From assembly GCA_937872895.1 (NCBI GenBank), contig CALMUP010000019.1, forward strand, positions 124,001 through 188,000: 64,000 nt of DNA, read 5' to 3'. The number at the start of each line of letters is the position of its first letter. Within the stretch, counting starts at the first letter, position 1. Positions 8,218-19,227 of this stretch are shown in pieces. A program made the position numbers and the translations under genes. The notes under the pieces were generated by a model. That model had not been told where the DNA came from. It searched no databases and saw nothing but the letters and a program-made list of their open reading frames with translations. Origin of the DNA: an uncultured Verrucomicrobiota bacterium. GTDB taxonomy: Bacteria > Verrucomicrobiota > Kiritimatiellia > CAIVKH01.

Positions 8218-10722
8218 TCAGAACAGCGCCATCTGGTCCGGATGGTCCTTGTCCTTCTTGACGCGGGCCTGGGCGAGTTTGGGTTTCCCGCCTTCGCCGA
8301 ACTCGCCTTCCTCGAGGTTCCCGAGGATCTCGTGGGCGCGCTGGATGACCTCGGGCGGGAGGCCGGCCAGCCGGGCGACCTGGATCCCGTAGCTCTTGTC
8401 GGCCGCGCCGGGGACGATCTTGCGCAGAAAGGCGATCTTGTCGCCGCTCTCGCGTACCAGCACGTTGTAGTTCTTCACCCCGGCCAGGGTGATGGCGAGG
8501 TCGGTGAGCTCGTGGTAGTGGGTGGCGAAGAGCGTGCGGGCCTTGCTGCCGGGATGGTTGTGGAGGTACTCGGCGACCGACCAGGCGATGCTGATGCCGT
8601 CGAACGTGCTGGTGCCTCGGCCGATCTCGTCGAGCACGACAAGGCTGCGCGGCGTGGCGTTGTTGAGGATGTTCGCGGTCTCCTGCATCTCGACCATGAA
8701 GGTGCTTCGTCCGCGCGCGAGGTCATCGCTGGCCCCGACGCGGGTGAACACCCGGTCGGTCTCGGACAGGTCGGCCGAAGCGGCGGGCACGAACGAGCCG
8801 ATGTGGGCCATGATGGTGATGACCGCGACCTGGCGGATGTAGGTGGATTTACCCGCCATGTTGGGGCCGGTGATGATGATGACCTGGTTGTTGACCCCGT
8901 CGAGCAGGGTATCGTTCGGCACGAACCGTTCGGCCTGGGGCAGCGTCTCGATCACCGGGTGGCGGCCGTCCTTGATGGCGATGCGGCCCTCGTGGTTGAA
9001 GGAGGGCCGCACGTAGCGCAGCGCGATGGCGCGGTCGGCGAGCGCGGCGAGCACATCGAGCTGGGCGATGGCCGCGGCGGTCTGCTGGATCGAGGCGGTG
9101 TGGGCGACCACGCGGTCGCGCACCTCGTTGAACAGTTCGAGTTCCAGCTCGATCGAACGTTCCTGCGCACCGAGGATCTTGTTCTCGTATTCCTTCAGTT
9201 CGGGCGTGATGAACCGCTCGGCGTTGACCAGCGTCTGCTTGCGCTGGTAGTCGGCCGGGGCCTGCTCGGCGTAGGACTTGCTGATCTCGATGTAGTAGCC
9301 GAACACCTTGTTGTGGCGCACCTTCAGGGTCTTGATGCCGGTGCGCTCCTGCTCGCGGGCCTGCAGTTCGACCAGCCAGTTGCGACCCTTGGTCGAGGCA
9401 TCCTTGAGCTCGTCGAGTTCGGGATGGTAGCCGGGGCGGATGACCCCGCCGTCACGCAGCGACACCGGCGGCTCGTCCACGATGGCCCGGTCGATCAGGT
9501 CGACCAGCTCGGGCAGCGGCGTGATCTCGCCGAGCAGCGCGGTGAACAACGGGCTGGCCGCTTCGCCGGTGCGGGCAATGACGTCGGGCAGCGCGGCGAC
9601 GGATCGCCCGAGCGCGCGCACATCGCGGGCGTTGCCGGTGCCGGCATTCAGGCGGGCGATCAGGCGCTCGAGGTCCTTCACCTCGGCGAGCGCGTCGCGC
9701 AGCGGATGCAGCACACCGCGGTGGTTCACGAGGGTTTCGACCGCATCGAGCCGTTCCCGGATCGCGGCGGCCTCGACCAGCGGGCGGATCAGCCAGTCGC
9801 GCAGCAGCCGCCCGCCCATCGCGGTACGGGTCGCGTCGAGCACGCCGAGCAGGCTGGTCGGCGCACCGCCGGGGGCCCGCGTCGAGCCCTCGACCAGATC
9901 GAGGTTCCGGATCGTCGCTTCATCGAGCAGCATGAACGCGGCGGGGTTCTTCACCCGCAGCGACCGGACATGCTCGACCGGGCGGCGCAGTTGCTGGCTG
10001 ACGTAGTGCAGGACCGCACCGGCGGCACAGACCCCGATCGCCGCGCTGCCGACGCCGAACCCGTCGAGCGAGTGGACCTTGAAGTGGCGGAGCAACTGGT
10101 CATGCGCGGCATCGTAGTCGAACGTCCAGTCGTCGTACGGCGTGATCGTCGTCGCGGCGATCGCGCCGAGGATGTCGGCGAGGTGCGCGTCGTCGCGTTT
10201 TTCCGACGGCACGATGATTTCCGACGGCTGGTAGCGGGCGAGGTTCTCCCGGATCGCCGCCGCATCGGCCGTCTCCTCCAGCCAGAACGCGCCGGTGGAG
10301 AGATCAACGAGGGCGAGCCCGAAGCCGCGCGACCCCGCGCAGAGTCCGGCCAGGTAGTTGTTGCGGCGCGAATCGAGCACCTGGTCCTCGAGCACGGTGC
10401 CGGGCGTGACCACGCGGGTCACCTCACGGCGCACGATGCCCTTTGCGGTGGCCGGGTCCTCCATCTGCTCGCAGATCGCGACCTTCTTGCCGGCGCGGAT
10501 CAACCGGGACAGGTAGTTGTCCGACGAGTGGAACGGCACGCCGCACATCGGGATGCCCTGCCGCTTGGTCAGGGCGATGTCGAGAACCGAGGCGGCGACC
10601 TTCGCGTCATCGAAGAACATCTCGTAGAAGTCGCCCATCCGGAAAAAGAGGATCGTGTCCGGCGGCAGTTCGTTGCGGATCCGCCGGTACTGCTGCATCA
10701 TGGGCGTGCTGGTTTCCGACAT
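8218..10722 (-). CDS. mutS: DNA mismatch repair protein MutS
   Basis: Mismatch recognition ATPase, 834 aa. The N-terminal mismatch-binding domain has the FFRMGDFYEMF motif with the Phe-x-Glu that probes mispairs (residues about 26-36). The connector, clamp and lever domains follow, and the ATPase carries Walker A GPNMAGKST (about residue 615), DEIGRGTSTFDG and ATHYHEL. It lies at the end of a minus-strand gene run and ends with the usual short C-terminal tail (DQMALF). No mutL is in the window. Confidence 0.97.
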   Translation of the reverse strand: MSETSTPMMQQYRRIRNELPPDTILFFRMGDFYEMFFDDAKVAASVLDIALTKRQGIPMCGVPFHSSDNYLSRLIRAGKKVAICEQMEDPATAKGIVRREVTRVVTPGTVLEDQVLDSRRNNYLAGLCAGSRGFGLALVDLSTGAFWLEETADAAAIRENLARYQPSEIIVPSEKRDDAHLADILGAIAATTITPYDDWTFDYDAAHDQLLRHFKVHSLDGFGVGSAAIGVCAAGAVLHYVSQQLRRPVEHVRSLRVKNPAAFMLLDEATIRNLDLVEGSTRAPGGAPTSLLGVLDATRTAMGGRLLRDWLIRPLVEAAAIRERLDAVETLVNHRGVLHPLRDALAEVKDLERLIARLNAGTGNARDVRALGRSVAALPDVIARTGEAASPLFTALLGEITPLPELVDLIDRAIVDEPPVSLRDGGVIRPGYHPELDELKDASTKGRNWLVELQAREQERTGIKTLKVRHNKVFGYYIEISKSYAEQAPADYQRKQTLVNAERFITPELKEYENKILGAQERSIELELELFNEVRDRVVAHTASIQQTAAAIAQLDVLAALADRAIALRYVRPSFNHEGRIAIKDGRHPVIETLPQAERFVPNDTLLDGVNNQVIIITGPNMAGKSTYIRQVAVITIMAHIGSFVPAASADLSETDRVFTRVGASDDLARGRSTFMVEMQETANILNNATPRSLVVLDEIGRGTSTFDGISIAWSVAEYLHNHPGSKARTLFATHYHELTDLAITLAGVKNYNVLVRESGDKIAFLRKIVPGAADKSYGIQVARLAGLPPEVIQRAHEILGNLEEGEFGEGGKPKLAQARVKKDKDHPDQMALF

Positions 10723-10787
10723 GCGCCCGACTATGCACGAGCGGTGTCCGGCGATTCAACCATCAACTTCGGCACGGCGGGGCGCGG

Positions 10788-11270
10788 CTAGAGGCCGTCG
10801 ATGATCCGCTCGGGCGGGATGGCGTCGGGGTGGCGGATGAAATCCTGGTGGCGGGTGCCGGCCCGCTCGACCGGCACCGGCATGTACTTGCCGGTGGTGA
10901 CGGCGATCAACCGGCCTTGGGCATCGAGCACGCGGCCTTCGGTCAGGACCAGGCGGCGCGAGGCGCGGGTGACCGAGGCCTCCACGCGGACCGGGATCCC
11001 GGCGGCTACCGAGGCCTGCAGCCGGGTGGTCATTTCCGCCGCCACCGCAACGCCGCGCAGGGCGAGGATGGCCGACCAGGTCATCACCTCGTCGGCCAGG
11101 GTCATCAGCACCCCGCCGTGCACGATGTTGCGGTACCCGACATCGTGGACCTGCGGGGTGTAGTCGAGCCACACCAGCGGTCCGTCGACCTTCAGGCGGC
11201 AATGGAAACCCTCGGGATTGTGTTCGCCGCAGACCAGGCACCCGCGCGTCCAGGGAAGCGTGCCGCGCAA
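10788..11270 (-). CDS. Hotdog-fold thioesterase (PaaI/YbgC-like)
   Basis: Predicted acyl-CoA thioesterase. A GCLVCGEHNPEG segment opens the domain and is followed by VHGGVLMTLADEVM, the usual hotdog helix containing the catalytic acid. The start is uncertain: TTG at 11270 gives 160 aa, while TTG at 11327 has a GGAG sequence upstream but would translate through a palindrome pair (11291-11335) that is intergenic elsewhere in the window. The true acyl substrate cannot be read. It lies between an unknown zinc-ribbon protein gene and mutS on the same strand. Confidence 0.8.
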   Translation of the reverse strand: MRGTLPWTRGCLVCGEHNPEGFHCRLKVDGPLVWLDYTPQVHDVGYRNIVHGGVLMTLADEVMTWSAILALRGVAVAAEMTTRLQASVAAGIPVRVEASVTRASRRLVLTEGRVLDAQGRLIAVTTGKYMPVPVERAGTRHQDFIRHPDAIPPERIIDGL

Positions 11271-11290
11271 ACGGCCATCGGGGCTGATCG

Positions 11291-11335
11291 TCCAGGGACT
11301 GGAAACAGGCGACGTCGTGGGATCCAAGGACTGGA
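11291..11335. repeat. Paired 13-bp palindromes TCCA-N5-TGGA
   Basis: Two palindromes, TCCAGGGACTGGA at 11291 and TCCAAGGACTGGA at 11323, lie 32 bp apart start to start. The same arrangement with the same spacing recurs at 42799 and 42831. Confidence 0.75.
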
Positions 11336-11343
11336 CACTCCGG

Positions 11344-11985
11344 TTAGCTGCCGGTTTCTTCCGGCGGCAACTCGATGCGCATGGTCGAGGACTTCGATCC
11401 TTCCTCCATGCTGACCACACGTTCCGCCAACGCGGCGATGGCGTTGCGCGCGGAGGCGTCCCCGGCGTTGACCGTGACCACCGGGACTTCCTCGGTGAGC
11501 ATCAGGTACGACGTCACATAGCTCTTCTGGGTCGGGACGAAAAACGTCTTGCGGCATTGCGGGCAATTGCCGCGGCGGCCGGCGTCGCGGTCGCGCACCC
11601 AGAGTTTCTGGCCGCAATACGAGCAGGAGATCTTGAACTCGGATTCCTTCTCGTTGCGGAACAACGCGACCGTCTTGGGCAGGAACGCCTCGGCGGCGGC
11701 AAGGTGGAACACCTCCTTGATGCGGGTCATCGTCACCTGATCGAGGAAGCGGATCAGCAGCAGGGCGGCATCGGCCTTGGAAATGACCGCATCCGCGCCC
11801 TCGGCGGTTTCGGAAAAGCGGAACAGTTCGACCACGGCGGTCCTGGCGCCCAGCGGAACCTCAACCGGTCCGGTGCCCTCGCCCCCGAGCGAGTCGATCA
11901 AAGCCTCCCCTGCCCCTTCGGTAAAACCAAGGACGGGGATGTAGATTTTTCCGTCGCGATAGGTAGGTGTCTGGTTCATGACCAT
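11344..11985 (-). CDS. Unknown protein with C-terminal zinc ribbon
   Basis: A 213-aa protein that I do not recognise. The first 125 residues are mixed alpha/beta without a known motif. A four-cysteine zinc ribbon follows, CSYCGQKLW then CPQCRKTFF, about residues 130-160, and the tail is acidic. The same type of CxxC ribbon opens the Ser/Thr kinase at 43289-45751. It sits between trpG and the thioesterase gene, same strand. ATG at 11979 is an alternative start two codons in. A role in metal or nucleic acid binding is only a guess. Confidence 0.7.
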   Translation of the reverse strand: MVMNQTPTYRDGKIYIPVLGFTEGAGEALIDSLGGEGTGPVEVPLGARTAVVELFRFSETAEGADAVISKADAALLLIRFLDQVTMTRIKEVFHLAAAEAFLPKTVALFRNEKESEFKISCSYCGQKLWVRDRDAGRRGNCPQCRKTFFVPTQKSYVTSYLMLTEEVPVVTVNAGDASARNAIAALAERVVSMEEGSKSSTMRIELPPEETGS

Positions 11986-12042
11986 AGACTACCAACCGGA
12001 CCCGACCGCGACAAGCACGACCATGCGAAAAGCGCGGGCGGA

Positions 12043-12618
<576 letters not shown>

Positions 12619-12619
12619 G

Positions 12620-14146
12620 TCAGGCTCCTTGGCGCGTACGGGCGCCGGCATAGAGGCGGGACAGCGCGATGGCGTTCATCATGCCCCGCGCCTTGTTGCA
12701 GGTTTCCTCGAACTCCATGGCCGGCACGGAGTCGGCCACAATGCCGGCACCGGCCTGCACGTAGGCCTTGCCGCCGTGCAGCATCACCGTGCGGATGGTG
12801 ATGCACGAGTCGAGGCTCCCGCCGAACCCGTAGTATCCGACCGCGCCGGAATAGGGGCCGCGACGGGTGGTCTCCAACTCGGCGATGATCTCCATCGCGC
12901 GGATCTTCGGGGCGCCGCTGACCGTGCCGGCCGGAAAGGTCGCCTTCATGACGTCGAAGGCATCGCTCGGACCGTCCAGCTCGCCGATCACGTCGGACAC
13001 GATGTGCATGACGTGGCTGTACCGCTCGATGATCATCAGCTCAGGGACCTGCACCGACCGGTAGGCGCAGACGCGGCCAAGGTCGTTGCGGGCGAGATCG
13101 ACCAGCATGATGTGCTCGGCGCGCTCCTTCGGATCGGCGAGCAAATCCTTCTCCCGGGCGAGATCCTCGGCGGGGTCGTCGGAGCGGGGCCGCGTGCCGG
13201 CGATCGGCCGGACCTCGACCTTCCGACCCTCCAGCCGGACATGCACCTCGGGCGAGGCACCCACCAGGCGGCGGTCGCCGAACTCGAGGCAGAACATGTA
13301 GGGCGATGGATTGACGCACCGCAGGGCGCGGTACACATCCAAGGCATCGCCATCGTAGTCGGTCTCGAACCGCTGCGACAACACCACCTGGATGATGTCA
13401 CCGGCCCGGATGTATTCCTGGGCCTTGAGGACCGACTGCTCGAACTGGTCGCGGGTCAGGTTCGACCGGACCTCGACCGGGACAGGTTTTTCATGGATGT
13501 CGATGACGGTGTGGTTGGCCGGTTGGGCCAGCGCCTGGCACACGCGGTCGATCTTCGCCATCGCCTCGCGGTAGGCCGCACGCGGATCTCCGTCGATCAG
13601 CACATTGGCCACCACCTTGGCGGTGTGGCGCACATGGTCGAAGATCAGGATCGTGTCGGTCAGGATGAACTGCATGTCCGGGAAATCGTGCTCGCGACGG
13701 ACCGGCAAGCCGACGCGCGGTTCGATCTGCGGGATCACGTCGTACCCCATGAAGCCGACCAGGCCTCCGAAGAACCGCGGCAGCGCCGGGTCCGGCACCG
13801 GCCGGTACGGGGCCAGCAGGGCGCGCAAGGCGTCCATCGGATCGACATCGTCCTGTACCTCGACCGCTCCACCGGCGCGACGAATGGTCACGCGGCGGCC
13901 CTCGCTCTCGAAGATCACCGACGGGTTCCCGCCCACGAAGGAATAGCGGGCGATCTTCTCGCCGCCCTCGACGCTCTCCAGCAGGAAGGTCGGGGCCTCG
14001 GGGTTCTCCCGGCGCAGGAAGGCGCGCAACCGCTCGTAGGCGGACACCGGCGTGTCCTGGTCGGAGAGCAGCTCCCTCCACACCGGCACCAGGTTGCCCT
14101 GCTGCGCCTTCTTCAGGAATGTCGATTCATCCGGTAAATAAGCCAT
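12620..14146 (-). CDS. trpE: Anthranilate synthase component I
   Basis: Chorismate-using subunit, 508 aa, first step of tryptophan synthesis. The C-terminal chorismate-binding domain shows PIAGTRPRS, the [12 protein letters not shown] segment, [16 protein letters not shown], and the YSGAVGYYG loop. The N-terminal regulatory domain contains [16 protein letters not shown], an LLES-type tryptophan site, so feedback inhibition is likely. A PabB role is less likely because trpG follows directly. It is preceded by hisI on the same strand. Confidence 0.94.
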   Translation of the reverse strand: MAYLPDESTFLKKAQQGNLVPVWRELLSDQDTPVSAYERLRAFLRRENPEAPTFLLESVEGGEKIARYSFVGGNPSVIFESEGRRVTIRRAGGAVEVQDDVDPMDALRALLAPYRPVPDPALPRFFGGLVGFMGYDVIPQIEPRVGLPVRREHDFPDMQFILTDTILIFDHVRHTAKVVANVLIDGDPRAAYREAMAKIDRVCQALAQPANHTVIDIHEKPVPVEVRSNLTRDQFEQSVLKAQEYIRAGDIIQVVLSQRFETDYDGDALDVYRALRCVNPSPYMFCLEFGDRRLVGASPEVHVRLEGRKVEVRPIAGTRPRSDDPAEDLAREKDLLADPKERAEHIMLVDLARNDLGRVCAYRSVQVPELMIIERYSHVMHIVSDVIGELDGPSDAFDVMKATFPAGTVSGAPKIRAMEIIAELETTRRGPYSGAVGYYGFGGSLDSCITIRTVMLHGGKAYVQAGAGIVADSVPAMEFEETCNKARGMMNAIALSRLYAGARTRQGA

Positions 14147-14163
14147 ACATCACCTTGGGGAAT

Positions 14164-14189
14164 GGTTGATGGTTCATGGTTCATCAACC
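14164..14189. other. Intercistronic hairpin between hisI and trpE
   Basis: GGTTGATG (14164-14171) pairs with CATCAACC (14182-14189), giving an 8-bp stem with a 10-nt loop in the short gap before trpE. No T-run follows on the coding strand, so it is more likely a processing or stability element than a terminator. Confidence 0.45.
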
Positions 14190-14212
14190 CTCGTGCTACA
14201 TGCGTGCGGCAA

Positions 14213-14620
14213 TCAGGGATCCAGGTTCTCCAGCTTGCCGGTCTCCAGGTTCAAGCGGCGGTAGTAACAATTGCGCGGCTGCCCCTGCCGGTTCTTGGTG
14301 TGGCAGATGCCGCCGCGCCGTGGCCGCACCACCATCAACAGCGAGTTCTGCTCGCAGTTCACGCGGATCTCGAGCACATCGAAGGTCTCGCCGGAGGTCT
14401 TGCCCTTCTCCCACAACTCATTGCGCGACGTGCTCCATAACACCAGTGAACGGGTGGCGATGGTCTTGTCGAGGGCGAGCTGGTTGATGTAGGCGACAAG
14501 GATGACCTCGTGCGTGTCGGCATGCTGTACCGCGACCGGCAACACGCCGGGGCATTTGGCCGCCTTGGCCAGCTTGTCAAAATCCAGTTTCAGCTCGAGT
14601 CCTTCTTCCAGTTCTTTCAT
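14213..14620 (-). CDS. hisI: Phosphoribosyl-AMP cyclohydrolase
   Basis: Third step of histidine synthesis, opening the adenine ring of PR-AMP. The 135-aa single-domain form lacks the HisE domain. Visible are the LWSTSRNELWEKGKTSG segment, the zinc-binding C in VNCEQNSLL, and the GGICHTK motif with a second Cys ligand. It sits 44 nt downstream of hisF. HisE and the other his genes are not in the window. Confidence 0.94.
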   Translation of the reverse strand: MKELEEGLELKLDFDKLAKAAKCPGVLPVAVQHADTHEVILVAYINQLALDKTIATRSLVLWSTSRNELWEKGKTSGETFDVLEIRVNCEQNSLLMVVRPRRGGICHTKNRQGQPRNCYYRRLNLETGKLENLDP

Positions 14621-14664
14621 GTCATGTCCTTCTACGTGTTCGCCGCCCGCGACGAGCGCCTTCG

Positions 14665-15426
14665 TTACAACCGCACTTCGATCCCTTTCGCCCGCATGTG
14701 CTCCTTGGCCTGCCGGATCGTATAGGTCCCGAAATGGAAAATCGAGGCGGCCAGCACCGCATCCGCGCCGCCCTGCCGCACCGCATCACACAAATGGTCC
14801 AGCGTGCCGGCCCCGCCGGATGCGATCACCGGGACACCCACGGCATCGGACACCGCACGGGTCAGCGCGAGGTCATAGCCGTCCTTGGTGCCGTCGGCAT
14901 CCATGCTGGTCAGCAGGATCTCCCCGGCCCCGCGGGCCACACCCTCGACCGCCCAGGCCACCGCATCGCGTTCGGTGGCGCGGCGACCGCCGTGGGTGTA
15001 AACCGCCCAGCCGCGGCCGTCCTCGCGCCGGCGCGCATCGATCGCCAGCACGATGCACTGGCTGCCGAACTGGGCCGAGGTCTCGTTGAGGATGTCCGGC
15101 TGGTTCAACGCGGCGGTGTTCAACGACACCTTGTCGGCCCCGGCCTGCAACATGCGACGGATATCCGCGGCAACCCGGATCCCCCCGCCCACGGTCAGCG
15201 GCATGAACACCTGCTCGGCCACCCGGCGGACGACATCGACGATCGTCTCGCGCGCCTCGTGCGACGCCGTGATGTCGAGGAAAGTCAGCTCGTCCGCCCC
15301 CTGCGCCTCGTAGGCCCGCGCCGCTTCCACCGGATCCCCGGCGTCGCGCAACTCGACAAACTTCACGCCCTTGACCACCCGGCCCCCGGCAATGTCCAGA
15401 CACGGTATGATTCTCTTGGTCAGCAT
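14665..15426 (-). CDS. hisF: Imidazole glycerol phosphate synthase cyclase subunit
   Basis: TIM-barrel cyclase, 253 aa, that closes the imidazole ring with ammonia from His[20 protein letters not shown] with catalytic Asp11-type residue, FLDITAS, VGGGI, LAIDARR and [10 protein letters not shown] phosphate loops follow in order. It is the first gene of the minus-strand his/trp run. Its leader contains a strong intrinsic terminator about 105 nt upstream (15531-15560). Confidence 0.96.
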   Translation of the reverse strand: MLTKRIIPCLDIAGGRVVKGVKFVELRDAGDPVEAARAYEAQGADELTFLDITASHEARETIVDVVRRVAEQVFMPLTVGGGIRVAADIRRMLQAGADKVSLNTAALNQPDILNETSAQFGSQCIVLAIDARRREDGRGWAVYTHGGRRATERDAVAWAVEGVARGAGEILLTSMDADGTKDGYDLALTRAVSDAVGVPVIASGGAGTLDHLCDAVRQGGADAVLAASIFHFGTYTIRQAKEHMRAKGIEVRL

Positions 15427-15530
15427 CTTAGTCGTAATCTTAATCGTAATCGTAATCGGCCATTCCTATCCGCTTTCGCTCCGCACCCGCGGGACTTCGG
15501 CGTGATGGTGTTCACCACCGTGGCGGTGAA

Positions 15531-15560
15531 AACAAAAAACCCCGGTCTTCAACCGGGGTT
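15531..15560 (-). terminator. Intrinsic terminator in the leader strand upstream of hisF
   Basis: Stem AACCCCGG (15560-15553) with CCGGGGTT (15545-15538), 7-nt loop, followed on the minus strand by a T-run interrupted once by G. No coding sequence on the minus strand lies upstream of it, so it must end a short leader or a small RNA. A weak promoter candidate (TTGCCT, 16 nt, TAGGGT) lies about 100 nt upstream. The 312-bp gap between hisF and the next gene holds nothing else that I can name. Confidence 0.75.
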
Positions 15561-15738
15561 TCTCACAGGCAGAGCATGACCATCAGGCTCCCGCGGAAAC
15601 CCCTTCATCATGCCAATGCCAGCTCGTAACCATGCGTGATACCCTAGCAATCCCGCCGGGGCAGGCAAGCCCGAAATCGGTCCCGTCAATCGATTCACCT
15701 TATACACCAACGAGATCAACGGGTATGGTCAGGGGGTT

Positions 15739-18700
15739 ATGCGTTTTACCATTCTTGCACTAATCGGACTGATCGCCGGAGCCTCTGTCCAGGGTACCCA
15801 ACTCCCGCTCGATCAGGTTTATGTGGAGTCGGGCGGTTTCGTCGGTGGCGAGGCCGAGGATTACCACGCCACGGTCAGCGCCCTGAACGACACCTGGACG
15901 TTGATCACCAACGGAACGCCCGGCGCGCTGCTGAATGCGCGCGGTACCGGCTACCTGCAATCGCTGCCCGACGGCGACGGCACGATCAAATCCTTCACCA
16001 CCGGCGCGTCCGTCGATTACCGGATCCAGATCAACACTCCCGGCCAATACCGGCTCTGGGTTCGCTGGGACGGCGTGAACGACAGCTCGGATTCGCTGTT
16101 CGCCGGCATCCTGGAACTGGCCGATGGCAACGGCGGCGTGCCGGACTGGTACGAGCTGAGCGGCAACCTCGACGCAAACTTTTCCACCAAACCGTGGGAT
16201 GGCCTTGGCGGCGCCGAGGAGAACCAACCGACCGCCTCGCAGAACCCGCTCGTCTGGACCTTCACCAACTCCGGCATTCACACCCTGCGGTTCGTCGTGC
16301 GCGAGGATGGCTCGGCCCTCGACACCTGGATCCTCCAACTCGCTTCCCGCCCCGCCCCCACCGGCGACGGCTTCGTCGCGGTCAGCCCCGACACCATCAC
16401 CCTGCACCATGGCGCCAAGGCCGGCATCCCGGTGCTGCGCAACGACAGCGGCCTGATCCCACCCGCCAGCGTCACCGTGGTCACCCCGCCCGCCTACGGC
16501 AGCGCCACCCCCACCCCGACCGGCCGCATCCTCTACACCCACACCAACGGCATCCCGGCCACCGACCTGTTCACCTACCGGGTCAGCGACCTCGTCGGCC
16601 TGCCCTCGACCACCGCCGCCGTCACCGTGAACTTCTCCACCGACCTGCGCATCCCGAACACCACCGTGACCATGCCGGCCACCCCGCCGCCAGTGAGCTA
16701 CAGCGTGGTCGATGCGCTTCCCGGCATTACCTTCAGCGCCCCGACGACGATGGAAAGTCCTCCCGGCGACACCAACCGCGTGTTCGTCGGCGAGCGCGGC
16801 GGGCGCATCCAGGTCGTCACCGGCATCAACGGGCCAAACCCGACCAAACTGCAGTTCCTCGACATCAGCAGCCGCGTCCACAACGACAACAACGAACTCG
16901 GACTCAAGGGCCTCGCCTTCCACCCGAACTACGCATCCAACGGCACCTTCTACGTGACCTACTGCCATCTCTCCAGTTCAGGACGCTATGTGCGGCTGAG
17001 TGCCTTCCAGGTGCAGTCCAACAACGCCGACGCCGCCAACGCGAACTCGGAAGTGATCCTGATCAACCAGCGCAACGACGACACCGTACACAACATCGAC
17101 GACGCCCTGTTCGGCCCCGATGGCTACATGTATGTCGGATTCGGCGACGAAGGGCCGCAGAGCGATGGCGCCAACAACAGCCAGCGCATCGACCGGGACA
17201 TCTGGTCAACCATCATCCGCATCGACCCCGACTTCCGCCCCGGCAACCTGTCCCCCCAGGCCCATCCGAGCATCCCCTCGAACCGCTTCCTGATCCCCGC
17301 CGACAACCCGTTCATCGGTACCAATCAATTCAACGGCCTCGCCGTGAACCCCGCCCTCGTCCGCACCGAAATGTACGCCGTCGGCTTCCGCAATCCATGG
17401 ACCTTCAGCTTCGATCCGCTGACCCATGAGCTCTGGGTTGCCGATGTCGGCAACGAACTCTGGGAGGAAGTCACCATCATCCCGCGCGGCGGCAACGGCG
17501 GCTGGGTGTTCTTCGAAGGCACCGCCAACGGACCGCGCGGCGACCGCACCCCACCCCCGGGTTTTGTCTGGGAACGCCCGGTATGGACCTACCCGCACGG
17601 CATGGGCGCCTTCCAGGGGTACTCGATCACCGGCGGCCTCGTGTACCGCGGCACGCGTTATCCCGCCCTCTACGGGCGCTACCTGTGCGCCGATTACGTC
17701 TCCGGCAACATCTGGACCATCACCCGCAGCGAAGGCGCGACCAACGTCGTCCGCATCGCCGGCGAAGCAGGTCTCGTCCAGTTCGGCCTGCACCCCGGCA
17801 ACGGCGACATCCTGATGCTCGACCACGGCGACGGACGCCTGCGCAAACTTGTCGCCGTGTCCGATCCGGCGGCATTCCCCGAAACCCTGACCGACACCGG
17901 GTTCTTCGCCGACCTGACCGACCTCGCCCCGAATCCCGGCGTGATCGCCTACGAACCGAACCTGTCGTTCTGGTCCGACCACGCCATCAAGTCGCGCTGG
18001 TTCGTCATCACCAACACCACCGACCGCGTCGGCCCCGTCGCCGAAGGCCCCTGGCACTATCCCGCCGGCATGATGTGGGTGAAACACTTCGACCTCGAGA
18101 TGGACCGCGGCAACCCCGCCACCGCGAAACGCATCGAGACCCGCGTCCTCGTCCGCACCACCAACGGCGCCTACGGCGTCAGCTACCAGTGGAACACCAA
18201 CGGCACCGAAGCCACCCTGGTTCCGGATGCCGGCGTGGAATTCGACCTCGCCATCACCAACAACGGCCTCGTCGAGGTGCAACGCTGGCCGATCCCGAGC
18301 CGCGCCCAATGCCTCGCCTGCCACCTGCCCTCGGCCGGCCACGCGCTGAGCTTCAACACCCGCCAACTGAACTGCCCCGGCAGCATCGCCGGCGTGACCA
18401 ACAATGTCATCGCCCTGCTCGACCAGGCCGGCTACACCAGCAACAGCCTCGGCAACCCCGCCCGGCTCCCGCGCCACGTCCGCCCCGACGAGACCGACTA
18501 CAGCCTCGAAGTCCGCGCCCGCTCCTACCTCGCCGTGAACTGCGGCTACTGCCACACCGGCCCGCAAAGCCCGGTGCCCGGCGCATGGGACGGCCGCGCC
18601 TTCGTGAAACTCGACCAGACCGGCACCATCCTCGTGCCCGCCTCGAGCAACGGCGGCGATCCGGACAACCGCCTGATCGTACCCGCCGACGTGAACCACA

Positions 18701-19182
18701 GCATCATCTGGAACCGCATCGCCGCCACCAACGGCTTTACCCGCATGCCCCCGCTCGGCTCGACCCAGCTCGACACCGCGAACATCCAACTCCTCGCCGA
18801 CTGGATCTCCGGCGAACTCGCCTCGCGCGAACTGTTCTCGCAATGGCAGATCGTCCACTTCGGCGCGACGAATGCGCTGAACGCCGCGCGCGGCGACGAC
18901 CCCGACCTCGACGGCCGCACCAACGAGGAGGAATTCCTGACCTATACCGACCCGAACGATCCCGCCAGCTACTGGACCGGGTGGATCGATGCCGCAGGCG
19001 TGAACCACGACCTCGCCAACCGCAAGGTCACCGTCGAGGTCAGCACCAACCTGAACGATTGGCTGTTCTGGAACGTACCCGCGAACGACGCCCTGCCGAT
19101 CGCCGCCAGCCAGACCCGCTCCATCGCCCTGCCCACCAACGAACCAACCGCCGCCTTCCGCTTCGTGGTGGAAGAACCCTGA
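15739..19182 (+). CDS. Secreted sorbosone/glucose dehydrogenase-like propeller with diheme c-type cytochrome domain
   Basis: A 1147-aa exported protein with signal peptide MRFTILALIGLIAGASVQG. An N-terminal CBM-like beta domain (about 30-200) and a cadherin-like stretch lead into a six-bladed GSDH/PQQ-type propeller (about 325-700). The next region, with LSFWSDHAIKSRWF, matches the HNE_0200/SO2930-type diheme family and has two haem motifs, CLACH and CGYCH. The C-terminus carries a calcium-type DPDLDGRTNEEE motif and a beta domain. Extracytoplasmic sugar or alcohol oxidation is inferred from the family; no partner oxidase is adjacent. Confidence 0.85.
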   Translation: MRFTILALIGLIAGASVQGTQLPLDQVYVESGGFVGGEAEDYHATVSALNDTWTLITNGTPGALLNARGTGYLQSLPDGDGTIKSFTTGASVDYRIQINTPGQYRLWVRWDGVNDSSDSLFAGILELADGNGGVPDWYELSGNLDANFSTKPWDGLGGAEENQPTASQNPLVWTFTNSGIHTLRFVVREDGSALDTWILQLASRPAPTGDGFVAVSPDTITLHHGAKAGIPVLRNDSGLIPPASVTVVTPPAYGSATPTPTGRILYTHTNGIPATDLFTYRVSDLVGLPSTTAAVTVNFSTDLRIPNTTVTMPATPPPVSYSVVDALPGITFSAPTTMESPPGDTNRVFVGERGGRIQVVTGINGPNPTKLQFLDISSRVHNDNNELGLKGLAFHPNYASNGTFYVTYCHLSSSGRYVRLSAFQVQSNNADAANANSEVILINQRNDDTVHNIDDALFGPDGYMYVGFGDEGPQSDGANNSQRIDRDIWSTIIRIDPDFRPGNLSPQAHPSIPSNRFLIPADNPFIGTNQFNGLAVNPALVRTEMYAVGFRNPWTFSFDPLTHELWVADVGNELWEEVTIIPRGGNGGWVFFEGTANGPRGDRTPPPGFVWERPVWTYPHGMGAFQGYSITGGLVYRGTRYPALYGRYLCADYVSGNIWTITRSEGATNVVRIAGEAGLVQFGLHPGNGDILMLDHGDGRLRKLVAVSDPAAFPETLTDTGFFADLTDLAPNPGVIAYEPNLSFWSDHAIKSRWFVITNTTDRVGPVAEGPWHYPAGMMWVKHFDLEMDRGNPATAKRIETRVLVRTTNGAYGVSYQWNTNGTEATLVPDAGVEFDLAITNNGLVEVQRWPIPSRAQCLACHLPSAGHALSFNTRQLNCPGSIAGVTNNVIALLDQAGYTSNSLGNPARLPRHVRPDETDYSLEVRARSYLAVNCGYCHTGPQSPVPGAWDGRAFVKLDQTGTILVPASSNGGDPDNRLIVPADVNHSIIWNRIAATNGFTRMPPLGSTQLDTANIQLLADWISGELASRELFSQWQIVHFGATNALNAARGDDPDLDGRTNEEEFLTYTDPNDPASYWTGWIDAAGVNHDLANRKVTVEVSTNLNDWLFWNVPANDALPIAASQTRSIALPTNEPTAAFRFVVEEP

Positions 19183-19227
19183 CCGGAACGGATCGCCTCC
19201 GCGCCGACGCGCCAGCAACCGGGACAA

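Noticed and set aside
15538-15560. Hairpin as terminator of a plus-strand transcript
   Set aside because: On the plus strand only TTTCTC follows; the long T-run is on the minus strand.
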